Source: Poriferisphaera corsica (lineage in GTDB: Bacteria > Planctomycetota > Phycisphaerae > Phycisphaerales > Phycisphaeraceae). From it: 64,000 nt of DNA. The stretch covers positions 1,658,175-1,722,174 of the forward strand of contig NZ_CP036425.1 of assembly GCF_007747445.1 (NCBI RefSeq), read 5' to 3'. Shown here piece after piece: positions 60,772 to 64,000 of this stretch; position 1 is the first letter of the stretch, and each line of letters begins with the position of its first letter. The notes below the pieces were generated by a model. That model had not been told where the DNA came from and searched no databases. It saw only the letters and a program-made list of their open reading frames with translations. Both the position numbers and the translations under genes were made by a program.

Positions 60772-60806
60772 AAAAAACACAGTCCGAACATATTCGAACC
60801 GTGTCT
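60772..60806 (-). terminator. Terminator of the first PEP-CTERM gene
   Basis: ACACAGTCCGAA (60777-60788) pairs imperfectly with TTCGAACCGTGT (60793-60804) around CATA; on the minus strand seven T follow, 27 bases after the stop. Confidence 0.78.
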
Positions 60807-60832
60807 TAGTCTAATCAAGCGTTAGTCATGTG

Positions 60833-61609
60833 CTATTGGCGCCGTCGGGCCAATGCGCCTGCCAACAATCCGCCTAACACCATCATGGTTCCTGGCTCAG
60901 GTACGCTTGCTAAGATCTCCATACTGCCTAATCTAGAGATAGATGATGCTGACCCAGTGTCATCACCCCAAAAAATGAAATTTTCATACTCATACGGATC
61001 AATCGGCCCGCTAAACGCTGTGTAATCACGCACCGCGCCAGTCAATATCTTCGACCCATTGGCTTTCAGCTGATACGAGCTGCCCAATACCTGCAACTCA
61101 TAATCAATCATCCCCGTCGTTGTATCAAACACCGCGGACTCGCCCTTGGTAAACAGCGATCCCGTCGTGTCATCATGATACACAAACACTTCATCATCCC
61201 AGAACCCAATCTCCATCCCCTTACTGTTGTCGTCCAAAATAATAATCGAGAACCCAGCACGCCCACCATGGACATGTGATTCTTCCTCGATCATCAAATT
61301 GAAATTCAACGTAAATCCACTTGCCGCATCAACCGTCAGCATCCCCGGGTGGGTGATGGCAGGTGCAAATGGATTAAGTGAAAAATACCCAATCTGCTCG
61401 CCTGTGGCCCCACTCGAATCAATCCGCGTGTAATCCGAATTGAATGTCGCAGTTGACGCGCCACCCGAAGGCGGATTCTGTCCCAGTGTAAAACCCTGCG
61501 CACTCGCTGAAGTATTCAACGACGCGTCATACAACATCGATCCCTCAACGGTTGAATACCCGATCAGCAAACAACCTGCAACTGCAGCACATCGAAATAG
61601 TAATGGCAT
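60833..61609 (-). CDS. PEP-CTERM sorting-domain protein, LamG-like
   Basis: Exported protein destined for exosortase-type processing. It has a signal peptide (MPLLFRCAAVAGCLLIGYST), an extracellular domain of about 200 residues and the C-terminal PEP-CTERM tripartite tail: VPEPGT, a hydrophobic helix (MMVLGGLLAGALA) and basic RRR. The middle part (GFTLNFNLMIEEESHVHGG, AGFSIIILDD) resembles a concanavalin-type jelly roll that might bind glycan. The ATG at 61609 has GGGAG eight bases upstream, giving 258 residues. The matching exosortase gene is not in this window. Confidence 0.88.
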   Translation of the reverse strand: MPLLFRCAAVAGCLLIGYSTVEGSMLYDASLNTSASAQGFTLGQNPPSGGASTATFNSDYTRIDSSGATGEQIGYFSLNPFAPAITHPGMLTVDAASGFTLNFNLMIEEESHVHGGRAGFSIIILDDNSKGMEIGFWDDEVFVYHDDTTGSLFTKGESAVFDTTTGMIDYELQVLGSSYQLKANGSKILTGAVRDYTAFSGPIDPYEYENFIFWGDDTGSASSISRLGSMEILASVPEPGTMMVLGGLLAGALARRRQ

Positions 61610-61630
61610 CTCTAGTCTCCCTTGTTTCAC

Positions 61631-62020
61631 AAGTTTAATGATAATTTCTTCGTGATAAACACATCAGACACCATGACATGATGCCCCGCCTTTGACATGA
61701 CCTGTACTTCAATATCACACCCCTTCATTCAGGTAACCACATACACACGCAATCGGCAGCCCGTAGTTTATCTGCTAATAACAGCAATACAAGACAATTT
61801 CATATACGTTACAACTCCACTAAACAGGTTAATCTATTCAATGATTAGTGGCTGCAAGAAACCAAATATAAAAGGTTGGACAGATAGTTTTAGGTATTTC
61901 CTCTAGGCGGGAATAAACTGGAATGCGTCTAGGTATTTCATGCAGGTGAGTGTCGTACACGCGCATATCTATATTTCTTGCCGTGCAAATCAAATATAAA
62001 TGTTGCTTTTCCCTGACTCA
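61631..62020. other. Non-coding spacer between the PEP-CTERM genes
   Basis: About 390 bases upstream of the divergent PEP-CTERM genes. Two TAGGTATTTC copies lie near 61890 and 61930. No gene or clear promoter was recognised. Confidence 0.35.
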
Positions 62021-62098
62021 AGCAAATTGCATCATGACGTGCCACATGCCCTGCGAAACAATCGGAAGAATGAGGTAAGTAATTTCGTAAGACGCTCT
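62021..62098. repeat. Dispersed non-coding repeat, copy B
   Basis: 78-base copy of the element seen at 57724-57842, without its central 50 bases. The left and right ends are highly alike between copies. Confidence 0.75.
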
Positions 62099-62201
62099 AA
62101 TCAGGGACCGCTATCCTGCAGACCTCGCTGCTGATAGCTTCAATACTCGACGAGGAGGCCGCGACAATCCACGATTGTTCGCAACAATGGAGAGCCAGTT
62201 C

Positions 62202-62900
62202 ATGCCAACAATATCACTCACCACATTATTTAGGAAAACAACTTTACTTTGTCTCAGTTCTTTATTCGCTTCAGCATTACTATCGACGACTTCAAACGCC
62301 ATACTTCTTCCTGACACATCACTTGATTACTTCACAAAATTCCAGGAAGTCAACGGCAACAACCCCACTGCGACCATCACTAAAGGCGCATACAGCGTCG
62401 ATTTCACCGGCCACATCGGTATACGACCCGATGGGCCGCTCTACTTTCAGGACGCTCGTTCATTCTGGACTGAAGAAGACAATATTGACAGTACAGCTAT
62501 CCTAAGCCATGCCGCCAATCACATGCAATTCGTCGCGCGTGATCGTGTCCTGCCCGGCAACGCGGATCCCAACGGCACAATCTCTTTTTTCAACGCTTCA
62601 AATAGCCTGATCAACGTGGATATCGAAGTCTATGACGCACTCTCCAATGCGTTACTCGCCTCTGACCCCAACCACGGCTCAAACAAGTCAACCATCACGC
62701 TCAGCAACGATTGGGTCCGCTACGTCATCACACCAACGGATAACACACAATCAATCTCTCGCCTACTGCTCACCAACGATGACGACACCGGCCGCAGCGC
62801 CATCGATAATTTCGGCTTCGTCGTTCCCGAACCTGCAAGCGCATCACTACTCGCGCTCGGTACGCTCAGCCTCTTTGTTCGTTCACGTAAAAAACGCTGA
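62202..62900 (+). CDS. PEP-CTERM sorting-domain protein
   Basis: Exported protein with a signal peptide (TLLCLSSLFASALLSTTSNA), an extracellular domain of about 180 residues and a C-terminal PEP-CTERM tail: VPEPAS, a hydrophobic helix (SLLALGTLSLFV) and RSRKKR. The middle domain, with FTGHIGIRPDGPLYFQDARS and VDIEVYDALS, is rich in Asp and beta-prone sequence; no known fold was recognised. The ATG at 62202 has GGAGAG seven bases upstream; the frame is open to 62175. 232 residues. It is the second PEP-CTERM gene in 2 kb and has its own terminator. Confidence 0.87.
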   Translation: MPTISLTTLFRKTTLLCLSSLFASALLSTTSNAILLPDTSLDYFTKFQEVNGNNPTATITKGAYSVDFTGHIGIRPDGPLYFQDARSFWTEEDNIDSTAILSHAANHMQFVARDRVLPGNADPNGTISFFNASNSLINVDIEVYDALSNALLASDPNHGSNKSTITLSNDWVRYVITPTDNTQSISRLLLTNDDDTGRSAIDNFGFVVPEPASASLLALGTLSLFVRSRKKR

Positions 62901-62921
62901 GTACCTCAACTTAGAATAAAA

Positions 62922-62954
62922 AAAGAGACACGCATTTATGATGCGTGTCTCTTT
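62922..62954 (+). terminator. Rho-independent terminator of the second PEP-CTERM gene
   Basis: AAAGAGACACGCAT and ATGCGTGTCTCTTT form a perfect 14-base-pair stem with a five-base loop, 22 bases after the stop. It may also serve the convergent stress-protein gene. Confidence 0.88.
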
Positions 62955-63001
62955 CTATTCATTCAGTTCTATAACCAACCCAATAATCTCATCAAATCAA
63001 C

Positions 63002-63427
63002 CTACAAGTTCCCATTCCAGTTCGCAGGCAGCAGCAACACCGGCAAGTCTGTCTGGCGAATCAGATTCCCCGGCACGTCTCCCGCGATCAATCGCTTTAA
63101 TACGCCCTTACCTGTTAGCCCAAGCAAAATCATGGTGCATTGCCGTGCGTGAGCGGTGTTTAAGATCGCCTTTGATGTGTCATCCGAAAACAGCATGATC
63201 CCCTCACTGTTGATGCCCTTATCCGCCAGCGATTCAGTCAGCAGCTTCAGTGTCTGCTCGCCTCGATTCGTCGCATCCGATTCATGCTCATCTTCATCCT
63301 GAAGTGTTGCCACATGGGCAATCACCACATCCGATCCCAACCGGGACGCTAAATCCGCGACAGGGCCCAACAGCTTTTCGCTGGCCCACGGTGAACTCAC
63401 TGCTACAAGGATGCGGCTTTTACTCAA
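63002..63427 (-). CDS. Universal stress protein (UspA family)
   Basis: Small Rossmann-like protein of the Usp family. Strand 1 reads RILVAVSSPWASEKL, and the C-terminal nucleotide-loop region is GLTGKGVLKRLIAGDVPGNL, then RQTDLPVLLLP. The ATP-binding pattern G-2x-G-9x-G-(S/T) is kept for the three Gly, but the last Ser/Thr is Asp, so ATP binding is uncertain. 141 residues is normal. It is convergent with the second PEP-CTERM gene. Role in stress tolerance is inferred from the family only. Confidence 0.9.
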   Translation of the reverse strand: MSKSRILVAVSSPWASEKLLGPVADLASRLGSDVVIAHVATLQDEDEHESDATNRGEQTLKLLTESLADKGINSEGIMLFSDDTSKAILNTAHARQCTMILLGLTGKGVLKRLIAGDVPGNLIRQTDLPVLLLPANWNGNL

Positions 63428-64000
63428 GATATTTCACTCCTTAAACGATTGAACGCAGCGAATGATATAACCTATCCATTCAAAACCGTCAAAATTAACC
63501 CCTCATCCCCACGGACTGCGTCGTCCCTCATCGCCCTTACCAAGACATCAATCCCGCAAAACATGCAATAACATTGCTTTATCGCAGTTTACACGAATAT
63601 CCATAGGTCTTGTCTGCGAATAACAGCAGCAAAGAATCGCTGAAATACCTTCGTTTCATGTGATCGACCCATTGGTCAACGCATAGATAATTACGCAAGA
63701 CGCTCTAGATGACTTAGCTGACTAACTTCCAGTAATTGAACACACATTACTCGTTCTTAAACAGGATTGACAATCTTTTTATCGATATCCCTGCATGTTC
63801 CGCCTGCTGTAGGCCAATTATCGCAGTTATCGCTGTAAAATCGCCGTTTTATGGCGATTTATTTTTGCCGATTTACCGCCTGGCACGATTGAATGTCCAT
63901 GGATCGTTCCCAAGGATAACCATACAAAGCGCTCTAAAGACATGTCGATCCAGACTTCCCTCGCAGCATGCACTGGTCAGGGGTCGTTTTCAGAATTTTC
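63428..64000. other. Window end, non-coding
   Basis: 570 bases without a credible gene on either strand. It contains a partial copy of the dispersed repeat (63684-63707) and the promoter side of the stress-protein gene. Confidence 0.45.
63684..63707. repeat. Dispersed non-coding repeat, partial copy C
   Basis: TAATTACGCAAGACGCTCTA matches the right end of copies A and B. Confidence 0.55.

Overview
The window looks like a piece of a planctomycete chromosome, most likely from the class Phycisphaerae. This is inferred from gene content, not from a marker gene. The clues are two PEP-CTERM proteins, a PilM gene followed by Amuc_1100-like pilus genes, a cysteine-free FmdB-type protein, a prenyltransferase-repeat secreted protein, a DUF2339 giant membrane protein and frequent TTG/GTG starts. 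No rRNA, tRNA, CRISPR array, transposase or phage gene was seen.

Layout. 0-4 kb: a ribose-type sugar ABC transporter (binding lipoprotein, double ATPase, permease). 4.5-10.5 kb: a secreted LacZ-type beta-galactosidase and a secreted LamG/sialidase-fold protein, both probably acting on glycans. 10.7-12.6 kb: an arsenic operon on the minus strand (arsR, arsC, arsM) with a recognisable promoter and operator. 12.9-17.4 kb: a TetR regulator and a DUF2339 protein broken by a stop codon and by a frameshift at a run of eight G. 17.5-20.5 kb: sulfate activation (cysD and fused cysNC). 20.7-22 kb: a di-haem cytochrome c peroxidase. 22-27 kb: glycerol use (glpK, glpD, glpF) with a divergent IclR regulator. 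27.2-28.2 kb: an unnamed protein made of four exact 76-residue tryptophan-rich repeats. 28.5-30 kb: polyamine synthesis (speD, speE-like). 30.5-36.7 kb: a three-gene pilus-type operon whose proteins carry long Met-Gly tracts. 36.8-39.8 kb: two CNNM/CBS membrane proteins and a small possible PD-(D/E)XK nuclease. 39.8-42.5 kb: a Gfo/Idh/MocA dehydrogenase divergent from pdxA and an FmdB-like gene. 42.6-46.1 kb: a second sugar ABC transporter of the MalE/F/G type. 46.6-51.6 kb: a His-rich P1B metal ATPase and a quinol-type nitric oxide reductase. 51.8-60.1 kb: an SGNH-like secreted protein, a GNAT acetyltransferase, amtB-glnB with a sigma-54 promoter, a prenyltransferase-repeat protein with a membrane partner, a flippase-like membrane protein and a TIM-barrel isomerase. 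60.8-63.4 kb: two PEP-CTERM proteins and a universal stress protein.

The strand composition is striking. Whatever the gene direction, the plus strand is C-rich from 1 to about 3.25 kb, strongly G-rich from 3.25 to about 30 kb, nearly balanced from 30 to 40 kb, and C-rich again to the end. The first change is abrupt and falls inside the sugar permease gene, where codon choice flips. The second is gradual and looks like a replication-terminus zone.

The most interesting points are the composition junction inside one gene, the Met-Gly pilus operon, the four-repeat W-rich protein, the slippage-prone G8 tract in the DUF2339 locus, the structured leader of the metal ATPase, the sigma-54 promoter of amtB paired with a P-II protein lacking the modified tyrosine, and a dispersed non-coding repeat at 57.7, 62.0 and 63.7 kb.
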